Positions 6,792 through 12,049 of a DNA stretch of 12,049 nt are shown piece by piece. The notes beneath the pieces are model-generated. The model saw nothing but the letters and a program-made list of their open reading frames with translations. It made no database searches and was not told where the DNA came from. The stretch lies in contig JAEVZN010000576.1 in assembly GCA_023392205.1 (NCBI GenBank), positions 1 through 12,049 on the forward strand, in the 5' to 3' direction. This DNA comes from Pseudomonadota bacterium. GTDB taxonomy: Bacteria > Pseudomonadota > Alphaproteobacteria > Rhizobiales > Xanthobacteraceae. Positions within the stretch are counted from its first letter, which is position 1, and the number at the start of each line of letters is the position of its first letter. The position numbers and the translations under genes are program-made.

Positions 6792-8564
6792 TTAGCCGGC
6801 GAAGTCGCGCACCCATTCCACAAATCGCGTCCAGCGCGACTTCCGCTCTTCCTCGGCCAATTGCAGGCCGACGGTCAGCACGCGGTCGTCCTTCACCCTG
6901 TGGACGACCAGCGCCAGATCGCCGACCCGCACCTTGTCGCCCGGCTGTGGCGTGCGCGTCAGCCGGTCCCGGAAGAGGTCGGAGACGGTGACCTCGTTCT
7001 CGGCGGGATTGCTGGTGAAGCCGTAGATTTCCGACAAGGCGCCGATCGTGGCATCGCCGCCGATGAAGAAGTCGCCGAGCAATCTGGGGTCGGGCGAGGA
7101 CGGCGGCGGAAGGTCGGCAAAGAAGCGGTCCAGCGCCGAGGCTTTTTCCAGCGGCGCCAGCAGATAGACATGATCGCCCTCATGCAGGCCGCGCGCCTCT
7201 TCCGGCGTCATGACCTTCTCGTCGCGAACCACCAGCGCAAGCTTCGCCCAGGGCGGAATGATGCCGCCGCGCAGATAGGGGCTTCCCGGCCGCACCGGAT
7301 ATCCGATCAGCTCCTGCGTGCGCTGCCCCGGCAGATCGAGTTCGATGCGGGGCTGAAAGACATCCGGACGGCGCTTGGCGATCCGCAGTTTGCGCGCCGC
7401 ATAGGGCACGCTCCAGCCTTGCACGAGCAGCGAGACCACCACCACCACGAAGCCGACGTCGAAATAGAGCTGGGCATTCGGCAGGCCCACCAGAAGCGGG
7501 ATCGACGCCAGAAACACGCCGACCGCGCCGCGCAAGCCGACCCATGAGATGAAAGTCATTTCACGCCGCGTGAACCGGAAAGGCGTGAGGCACAGAAACA
7601 CGGCGATCGGCCGTGCGACGAACATCAGGGTGGCGGCCACCAGCAGCGCCGGCAGAAGACGCTGCGGAAGCGTTTCCGGCCAGGCCAGCAGGCCGAGCAG
7701 AACGAACATGACGATCTGCCCGAGCCAGGTGGCTGCGTCGAGGAAGGCCAGGATCGGCGAGTGCGCGCGCTTCACGCGGTTTCCGACCATCAGGCCGGCC
7801 AGATAGACCGCGAGAAATCCGGACCCCTCAAGAGTCGCCGCCAGTCCGAACACGACCAGCGCGCCGGTCGCAGCGAAAGGACCATGCAGCCCTTGCGGCA
7901 GCGTCAGCCGGTTGAGTACGGCGGTGATGGCATAGCCTCCGGCGATCCCCATCACCGTTCCGATCACCGCCTGTTTGAACAGGATGACGGAGATATCGAG
8001 CGCCGATCGCTGTCCGCTCAGCAGGATCTCGATCAGGATGATGGTCAGGAAGATGGCGATCGGATCGTTGGTGCCGGATTCCACCTCGATGGTTGCGCCG
8101 ACCCGCGGCCGCAGCCGCAATCCGCGCGAATGCATCAGGAAGAACACCGCGGCCGCGTCCGTGGAGGCGACCACCGCGCCTACCAGCAGCGATTCCGTCC
8201 ATCCGATGCCGAGTGCGAAATGCGCCACCGGCGCGGTGATCGCGGCCGTCAGAAGCACCCCGATGGTTGCGAGGACGCCGGCCGGCGCCAGAACCGACTG
8301 GAAGGTGGCAAAGCGGGTGCGCAGGCCGCCATCGAACAGGATCAGCCCGAGGGCGACCGAGCCGACGGTATAGACCATCGCAACATTGTCGAAGCGGATG
8401 CCGCCGAGGCCGGATTCCCCGGCCAGAACGCCGACGCCGAGAAATATCAGCAACAAGGGCGCGCCGAAGCGCAAGGCGAGCAGGCTCGACAGAATGCCGG
8501 TCAGAACCAGCAATGCTCCGAGCAATATAAATAAATTGATTGTATCGAGGGTCGCCACGGTCAA
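6792..8564 (-). CDS. cvrA: CvrA/NhaP2-type potassium (or sodium)/proton antiporter
   Basis: This 590-residue inner-membrane CPA1-type antiporter exchanges K+ or Na+ for protons. Residues 1 to about 395 form roughly 12 membrane segments, with family motifs LILFDGGLRTR (74-84), VVASTDAAAVFF (131-142), VESGTNDPIAIFLT (161-174) and WVGLRGAVGVFLA (341-353). The soluble C-terminus has a TrkA-C-like domain, about 415-485 (HEGDHVYLLAP), then a CorC/HlyC-associated-type domain to the end. This architecture and length match CvrA/NhaP2. The start is TTG at 8564, preceded by GGGAG (8574-8570) at 5-nt spacing. A GTG two codons later is possible, but its spacing to GGGAG is worse. It converges on the ATPase gene. 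Confidence 0.92.
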   Translation of the reverse strand: MTVATLDTINLFILLGALLVLTGILSSLLALRFGAPLLLIFLGVGVLAGESGLGGIRFDNVAMVYTVGSVALGLILFDGGLRTRFATFQSVLAPAGVLATIGVLLTAAITAPVAHFALGIGWTESLLVGAVVASTDAAAVFFLMHSRGLRLRPRVGATIEVESGTNDPIAIFLTIILIEILLSGQRSALDISVILFKQAVIGTVMGIAGGYAITAVLNRLTLPQGLHGPFAATGALVVFGLAATLEGSGFLAVYLAGLMVGNRVKRAHSPILAFLDAATWLGQIVMFVLLGLLAWPETLPQRLLPALLVAATLMFVARPIAVFLCLTPFRFTRREMTFISWVGLRGAVGVFLASIPLLVGLPNAQLYFDVGFVVVVVSLLVQGWSVPYAARKLRIAKRRPDVFQPRIELDLPGQRTQELIGYPVRPGSPYLRGGIIPPWAKLALVVRDEKVMTPEEARGLHEGDHVYLLAPLEKASALDRFFADLPPPSSPDPRLLGDFFIGGDATIGALSEIYGFTSNPAENEVTVSDLFRDRLTRTPQPGDKVRVGDLALVVHRVKDDRVLTVGLQLAEEERKSRWTRFVEWVRDFAG

Positions 8565-8577
8565 TCGAACTCCCGAA

Positions 8578-8590
8578 CCATTGGTAATGG
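8578..8590. repeat. Small inverted repeat just upstream of the antiporter ribosome-binding site
   Basis: CCATT GGT AATGG forms a 5-bp perfect stem with a 3-nt loop, 4 nt upstream of the antiporter's GGGAG. It could be a small 5'-leader hairpin or an operator half-site pair. It is short enough to be chance. Confidence 0.3.
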
Positions 8591-8606
8591 CTCAGAAATG
8601 CGGCGC

Positions 8607-8642
8607 AACAAAAACATGCGCGCGCCGTTGCCGGCGCGCGCA
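8607..8642 (-). terminator. Intrinsic terminator for leftward transcription from the BKACE gene
   Basis: Read leftward, a perfect 10-bp GC stem (GGCGCGCGCA at 8633-8642 with TGCGCGCGCC at 8617-8626, 6-nt loop) is followed at once by TGTTTTTGTT (8616-8607). This is the classic stem plus U-tract layout. It lies about 130 nt after the BKACE stop and about 43 nt before the antiporter start, so it should insulate the antiporter gene from upstream transcription. Confidence 0.75.
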
Positions 8643-8670
8643 ATGGCCTGACAATTGAAAGTGAGGGCCT

Positions 8671-8774
8671 CTAGGACCGTCCCGGCTTTGATGGACTCAA
8701 AGCCGGGCTCCAGCTTCCCGCATCGACGCGATTTCTTGACGCGAACCGGTCTCCACTTGGCCTGAAAACGCTTC
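8671..8774. repeat. Composite dispersed intergenic repeat, similar to those of Bradyrhizobium-like genomes
   Basis: Two blocks are seen. Block 1 (about 8725-8774) carries GACGCGATTTC, then GACGCGAACCGGT, CCACTTGG and GAAAACGCTT; its ends are imperfect inverted copies around ACCGGT. Block 2 (8671-8713) is a hairpin with a perfect 11-bp stem, CCCGGCTTTGA (8681-8691) and TCAAAGCCGGG (8697-8707), flanked by CTAGGACC and CTCCAG. From memory, both blocks in this order resemble a non-coding repeat scattered in Bradyrhizobium/Rhodopseudomonas intergenic regions; this is recall, not a search. The repeat touches the BKACE stop codon (8775-8773). The hairpin has no U-tract on either strand, so it is unlikely to be a standard terminator. 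Confidence 0.65.
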
Positions 8775-9708
8775 AGAAGGCGACCTCGTCTCCGCCCTTG
8801 AGGGAGAGAATATCGCGGGCCTCGTCGGGGCTGGCAATGTCGAGGCCAAGGCCCTCGAGAATCTTGCGGACCTGCGTAACCTGTTGCGCATTCGAGGTCG
8901 CGAGCTGGCCCGGCCCGCCCCACAGTGAATCTTCAAGCCCGACACGGACGTTGCCGCCCATGGCGGCGGCGATGGCGGCGACCTTCATCTGGTTGGATCC
9001 GGCACCCAGAACCGACCAGTGGTAATTGTCGCCGAGCAGGCGATCGGCGGTCCGCTTCATCTGCATGATGTCCTCGGGATGGGCGCCGATGCCACCCAGA
9101 ATCCCGAACACGGACTGCACGAAGATTGGTGCCTTGATGACGCCGCGATCCAGAAAATGCTTCAGCGTATAGAGATGGCCGATATCGTAGCACTCGACCT
9201 CGAATCGGGTGCCGTTCTCGGAGCAGGTAGTAAGAATGTATTCGATATCCGCGAAGGTGTTCTTGAACATGCCCTTTCTGGAATTCTCCAGATACGGCTC
9301 TTCCCAGTCGTGCTTGAACTTGCCCTTGTAGCGCGGGATCATCGGATAGAGTCCGAAATTCATCGTGCCCATGTTGAGCGAGGCGACTTCCGGCTTGAAG
9401 GTTGCCGCCGGGCGCACGCGTTCCTCGATGGCCATGGTCGGCGCACCGCCGGTCGTGATGTTCACCACCACATTCGAGCGCTGCTTGATGACCTGCAGGA
9501 ACGGCGCGAAGGCCTCCGGCGACTGATCCGGGCGTCCGTCCTTGGGGTCGCGGGCATGCAGATGCACGATGGCCGCACCCGCTTCCGCCGCTCCGATTGC
9601 GGCATCGGCGATTTGCTGCGCGGTGACCGGCAGATGTTCCGACATGGATGGCGTATGGATCGAGCCGGTGACGGCGCAGGTGATGATGACTTTTTTCGGC
9701 TTGGCCAT
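8773..9708 (-). CDS. BKACE-family beta-keto acid cleavage enzyme (DUF849; 3-keto-5-aminohexanoate cleavage enzyme-like)
   Basis: This 311-residue cytoplasmic enzyme belongs to the Zn-dependent TIM-barrel family whose founding member Kce converts a beta-keto acid plus acetyl-CoA to acetoacetate and a new CoA thioester. Visible features are KVIITCAVTGSIHTPSMS at the N-terminus, the metal motif IVHLHARDPKDGRP with His49 and His51, VNITTGG (82-88), and VRVGLEDSLW with Glu259, the likely third metal ligand. Length and motifs are intact. The frame is open to 9792, but the ATG at 9708 begins at the conserved N-terminus and follows GAAGAG. The substrate varies widely in this family and cannot be read here. 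It lies 94 bp after the kynureninase-like gene on the same strand, suggesting an operon. Confidence 0.91.
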   Translation of the reverse strand: MAKPKKVIITCAVTGSIHTPSMSEHLPVTAQQIADAAIGAAEAGAAIVHLHARDPKDGRPDQSPEAFAPFLQVIKQRSNVVVNITTGGAPTMAIEERVRPAATFKPEVASLNMGTMNFGLYPMIPRYKGKFKHDWEEPYLENSRKGMFKNTFADIEYILTTCSENGTRFEVECYDIGHLYTLKHFLDRGVIKAPIFVQSVFGILGGIGAHPEDIMQMKRTADRLLGDNYHWSVLGAGSNQMKVAAIAAAMGGNVRVGLEDSLWGGPGQLATSNAQQVTQVRKILEGLGLDIASPDEARDILSLKGGDEVAF

Positions 9709-9742
9709 GTCTCTTCGTATCCCTTGTCTCTTCGTATCCCTT
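9709..9742. repeat. Exact 17-bp tandem duplication abutting the BKACE start codon
   Basis: GTCTCTTCGTATCCCTT occurs twice in tandem (9709-9725 and 9726-9742) with no mismatch. On the coding strand each unit reads AAGGGATACGAAGAGAC, so both purine-rich stretches that could act as a ribosome-binding site are duplicated, and the second copy directly abuts the ATG. Perfect identity points to a recent slippage duplication. Confidence 0.95.
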
Positions 9743-9762
9743 GGGCATTTTTTTAGGTCGGC

Positions 9763-9787
9763 GCGGCGGAATGAGCGCATCCGCCGC
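9763..9787. repeat. GC-rich hairpin between the kynureninase-like and BKACE genes
   Basis: GCGGCGGA (9763-9770) and TCCGCCGC (9780-9787) form a perfect 8-bp stem with a 9-nt loop, starting 15 nt after the stop of the leftward upstream gene. No U-tract follows on either strand: the T7 run at 9748-9754 is on the wrong strand for leftward transcripts. It could stabilise or process the mRNA, or partly terminate it. Confidence 0.5.
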
Positions 9788-9802
9788 CGCATTCGTCAAG
9801 CA

Positions 9803-10990
9803 TCAAGCCTCATGCAGTCTTTGCAGCAATCGCGCAACATCGTCCGCATTGTGGTACAGGCCGAAACCGACCCGCAGCCGCGTGCCGCGCACATCGACCA
9901 CGATGTTGCGGGCCTTCAGCCGGGCCTGCCATTGACCGGCATCGGGATGATCGAAGGTGAGAAAATTGCCGCGCGACACTTCATGCGCGGGCACGATCAG
10001 GTTGCGCGCGTCGAAGGGGCCGATGGCCTGCCGTGAGATCCCGTCGAGGAAGATCCGTTGCAGCGCCAGGACATGCGCATGGATCCTGCCGGCATCTAGG
10101 CCGTGCGCGGCCATCCATTGCAGCACGGCACGCAGACGATAAAGGCCGCTCGCATCGAAGGTCGCGCCCATGAAGCGCCAGCCGTCCTCGGCATAACCGA
10201 TACGATCTTGCGGTCCGGACAAGGTCGCGAAGCTTGCATACCAGCCTGTGTTACGCGGACGCGGTGCAAATCCCGGCGGGCAATGCATGAAGCAGGCGCC
10301 TTCACCGGCCATCGCGTATTTGTATCCGCCGGCGAGATAGAAGGCCTGTTGCGCGATCCGCGACAGATCGACCGGCAATGCGAGAAAGCCATGATAGCCA
10401 TCGATGACGACAAGCCGTTCCGGCGCCGCCACGTCTGCAACCAGGCTGTCGAGATCGGCAAGGGCATAGCCCGAATTGAAGAAGACCTGACTGACAAACA
10501 CCATGTCGGGTGCATGATCGGCGGCGGCTTTCGCCAGCCGCTGCGGCAAAGTCGCGAACGGTTCGGACGGTACGGCGACAAGATCGATCAGGCCGTCCTC
10601 GGCGAGCCGCTCCGTCTGTCTCCGGAAGCTGTGAAATTCGCTGTCGGTGGTGACGATACGTGCCGGCCGATCGCACGGCAGCGCCGAGATCAGGCGGTTG
10701 ACGAGTTCGTGCGTATTGGGTGCGGGAACGAGCGTCGCGGGATCGGGCAAAGCCAGATGCTGCGCGAGTCCTTTGGCGACCTCCGGCCAGACTTCGCCCA
10801 GGATGCGGCCCCATTTCTCGTCGACAAGCAGGGCTGCGTCGTCCCAGACCGCAAGTTGCGCGTTGCGCGTCACATCCGGCCAATAGGCATGGCTATGTGC
10901 AGCAAAATGCATCCGGTCTGGATCGGCACCGCGAAAGGCGGAAAATTCTGCGGTCAAATCGAGCAGGGCGTCCGAACCTGAGGCAGGCAT
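9803..10990 (-). CDS. kynU: Class-V PLP-dependent enzyme, probable kynureninase (or related aminotransferase-fold enzyme)
   Basis: This 395-residue fold-type-I PLP enzyme has Asp197 in VVIDGYHGFLALP (expected to contact the PLP pyridine) and Lys224 in LAGGYKYAMAGEGACF (expected Schiff-base lysine). MHFAAHSHAYWPD, PNTHELVNRLISAL and NTGWYASF also fit class V. Kynureninase hydrolyses kynurenine to anthranilate and alanine. That role is supported by the divergent tryptophan 2,3-dioxygenase gene 91 bp away and a near-normal length (about 400-420). The D-x-YHG and GGYKYA variants differ from well-studied kynureninases, so another class-V activity remains possible. The ATG at 10990 starts the conserved part. 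The frame continues to 11152, but that stretch runs into the divergent kynA gene. GGGAG lies about 11 nt upstream. Confidence 0.78.
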   Translation of the reverse strand: MPASGSDALLDLTAEFSAFRGADPDRMHFAAHSHAYWPDVTRNAQLAVWDDAALLVDEKWGRILGEVWPEVAKGLAQHLALPDPATLVPAPNTHELVNRLISALPCDRPARIVTTDSEFHSFRRQTERLAEDGLIDLVAVPSEPFATLPQRLAKAAADHAPDMVFVSQVFFNSGYALADLDSLVADVAAPERLVVIDGYHGFLALPVDLSRIAQQAFYLAGGYKYAMAGEGACFMHCPPGFAPRPRNTGWYASFATLSGPQDRIGYAEDGWRFMGATFDASGLYRLRAVLQWMAAHGLDAGRIHAHVLALQRIFLDGISRQAIGPFDARNLIVPAHEVSRGNFLTFDHPDAGQWQARLKARNIVVDVRGTRLRVGFGLYHNADDVARLLQRLHEA

Positions 10991-11081
10991 CGCGTGATTT
11001 GCTCCCAACGTAACCTTGCCACCATGGCATGACACATGGGACTGTGTTGCATCAACCGGACCCCTGATCGGATACGCCATC
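10991..11081. promoter_or_regulatory. Divergent kynU-like/kynA promoter region
   Basis: These 91 bp separate the two divergent starts and must carry their promoters. An inverted repeat CCATG (11022-11026) and CATGG (11035-11039), 8-bp spacer, sits near the centre. I see no strong -35/-10 pair. Lrp/AsnC-type KynR regulators are known for some bacterial kyn genes, but no regulator gene is in the window, so any operator role is inference. Confidence 0.3.
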
Positions 11082-11930
11082 GTGCCCGCCGAAACCACCC
11101 CGCCTGCGAGCCGCATCGGCGACGACATGCATGTCGACCTCGAGGGCCGCATGACCTACAGCGACTATCTGCAGCTCAAGACGCTGGTGGCCGCGAAGAA
11201 GCCTCTGACTGCCAAGCACGACGAGCATCTCTTCATCACCATCCATCATGTTCAGGAATTGTGGCTGAACCTGATGGCGCATGAGCTCGATGCGGCCATC
11301 GGCTTTATCGGCAGGGATGAATTGCCGCCGTCCTTCAAATGCATGGCGCGGATGACACGCATTCTGGAGCAAATGATCTCGGCCTGGAATGTGCTGTCGA
11401 CCATGACACCGTCGGACTATCTGGAATTCCGACCGGCGCTGGGGCAATCGTCGGGCTTTCAGTCCTTTCAGTATCGCATGGTCGAGTTCCGGCTCGGCGC
11501 GAAGGATCCGAAAATGCTGCTGCCGCACCGGCACGACGCCGAGATCCATGCGCGGCTGAAGGCCGCTTTGGATGCGCCGTCGCTGTACGACGCGTCGCTT
11601 ATGCTATTGAAGCGTCGTGGCTTTGCGATTCCCGACAGCATCGTCCAGCGTGACTTTGCGGTCCGGCATGTCTTCAGCGACGCCGTGCGCGATGCATGGC
11701 TCGAGGTCTATCGCAACCCCAAAGAACATTTCGAATTGTACGAACTGGCCGAGGAACTGGTTGATCTGGAGGACTGGTTCCAGCAATGGCGCTTCCGCCA
11801 CATGAAGACCGTGGAGCGGATCATCGGCTTCAAGCGCGGCACCGGCGGGTCGAGCGGGGTCGGATTCCTCAAATCGGCGCTCGACCACTCCTTCTTTCCC
11901 GAATTATGGGCACTCCGCACCGAATTGTAG
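11082..11930 (+). CDS. kynA: Tryptophan 2,3-dioxygenase (haem)
   Basis: This 282-residue cytoplasmic haem enzyme oxidises L-tryptophan to N-formylkynurenine, the first step of the kynurenine pathway. Motifs run MTYSDYLQLKTLV, FITIHHVQELWLNLMAHEL, SSGFQSFQYRMVEFRLG, FRHMKTVERIIGFKRGTGGSSG. Counting from GTG 11082, the key residues fall at His55 (distal), Tyr113, Arg117, His240 (haem ligand) and Thr254, the same numbers I recall for Xanthomonas campestris TDO. This supports both catalytic integrity and the chosen start. A TTG at 11016 would add an unsupported leader; the ATG at 11127 would give a short protein without a visible Shine-Dalgarno. It is divergent from the kynureninase-like gene. 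No formamidase (kynB) lies in the window. Confidence 0.97.
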   Translation: MPAETTPPASRIGDDMHVDLEGRMTYSDYLQLKTLVAAKKPLTAKHDEHLFITIHHVQELWLNLMAHELDAAIGFIGRDELPPSFKCMARMTRILEQMISAWNVLSTMTPSDYLEFRPALGQSSGFQSFQYRMVEFRLGAKDPKMLLPHRHDAEIHARLKAALDAPSLYDASLMLLKRRGFAIPDSIVQRDFAVRHVFSDAVRDAWLEVYRNPKEHFELYELAEELVDLEDWFQQWRFRHMKTVERIIGFKRGTGGSSGVGFLKSALDHSFFPELWALRTEL

Positions 11931-11972
11931 GTTGGCGGGTGGGCCATTAATGCCGCATTTACGATATCTGGT

Positions 11973-12007
11973 GATCGGCGCGTTGCCTTAAGGCAATGAC
12001 GCGGATC
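11973..12007. terminator. Stem-loop downstream of kynA (possible terminator or operator)
   Basis: The core TTGCCTTAAGGCAA (11983-11996) is a perfect 14-bp palindrome. Flanking CGCG (11979-11982 and 12000-12003, past a 3-nt bulge) and GATC (11973-11976 and 12004-12007) extend the stem. It starts 42 nt after the kynA stop. No U-tract follows on the plus strand, so termination would not be the classic intrinsic type. A palindromic operator for a downstream gene is an alternative. Confidence 0.4.
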
Positions 12008-12034
12008 GATGTCCTAGTCTGATACGGGGCGTGT

Positions 12035-12049
12035 GGGGTAGGCTTAATG
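12035..12049 (+). other. Possible translation start of a gene continuing past the right edge
   Basis: The window ends exactly at an ATG (12047-12049), preceded by GGGGTAGG (12035-12042) at about 4 nt, which would serve as a ribosome-binding site. Only the start codon would be inside the window, so whether a gene follows cannot be judged. Confidence 0.2.

Noticed and set aside
6861..7547. Plus-strand open frame opposite the antiporter gene
   Set aside because: Charged, low-complexity translation with no motif; it is a shadow of the antiporter coding frame, as are others at 7761-8534, 9019-9756 and 10103-10981.
9748..9754. T7 run considered as the U-tract of a rightward terminator
   Set aside because: No hairpin precedes it on the plus strand and no plus-strand gene ends there.
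9709..9792. N-terminal extension of the BKACE protein to an ATG at 9792
   Set aside because: The extra residues are basic and non-conserved, and would translate the tandem repeat and hairpin; the family N-terminus starts at the ATG at 9708.
10991..11152. N-terminal extension of the kynureninase-like protein to 11152
   Set aside because: It would overlap the kynA start and the shared promoter region; the conserved protein begins at the ATG at 10990.

Overview
The window reads as chromosomal DNA from a GC-rich alphaproteobacterium, most likely order Hyphomicrobiales and possibly near Nitrobacteraceae or Xanthobacteraceae. The grounds are high GC with strong third-position GC bias, the protein families present, and an intergenic repeat at about 8671-8774 that, from memory, resembles a short dispersed repeat common in Bradyrhizobium-like genomes. 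No phage, transposase, CRISPR, tRNA or rRNA gene is visible.

Left part (1-4131). A GMC-family FAD oxidoreductase runs leftward and is cut by the window edge. Divergent from it is modA-modB-modC, a high-affinity molybdate importer. ModC is short and lacks the usual C-terminal TOBE/MOP region. Nine bases after modC, in the same reading frame, lies a gene for a BtuF/FecB-fold binding protein with no signal peptide.

Middle (4092-6785). A second binding protein, this one with a signal peptide, runs leftward and overlaps the first one tail to tail by 40 bp. It is divergent, with only 31 bp between start codons, from a two-gene FecCD/BtuCD-type permease and ATPase pair. Together these look like a complete type-II ABC importer for a cobalamin- or iron-chelate-like ligand. 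The substrate cannot be fixed from sequence, and no TonB receptor or recognisable B12 riboswitch is present.

Right part (6792-11930). A CvrA/NhaP2-type cation/proton antiporter runs leftward and converges on the ATPase gene. Upstream of it are an intrinsic terminator and the dispersed repeat, then a BKACE (DUF849) beta-keto-acid cleavage enzyme and a class-V PLP enzyme of kynureninase type, both leftward. Divergent from these is kynA (tryptophan 2,3-dioxygenase). The last three suggest tryptophan/kynurenine catabolism, with the BKACE enzyme as the unexplained member. A stem-loop follows kynA and the window ends in an intergenic region.

Most genes belong to known families. The items most worth a second look are the signal-less binding protein attached to a TOBE-less molybdate transporter, the BKACE/kynureninase/TDO cluster, the dispersed repeat at the BKACE stop codon, and an exact 17-bp tandem duplication at the BKACE ribosome-binding region.
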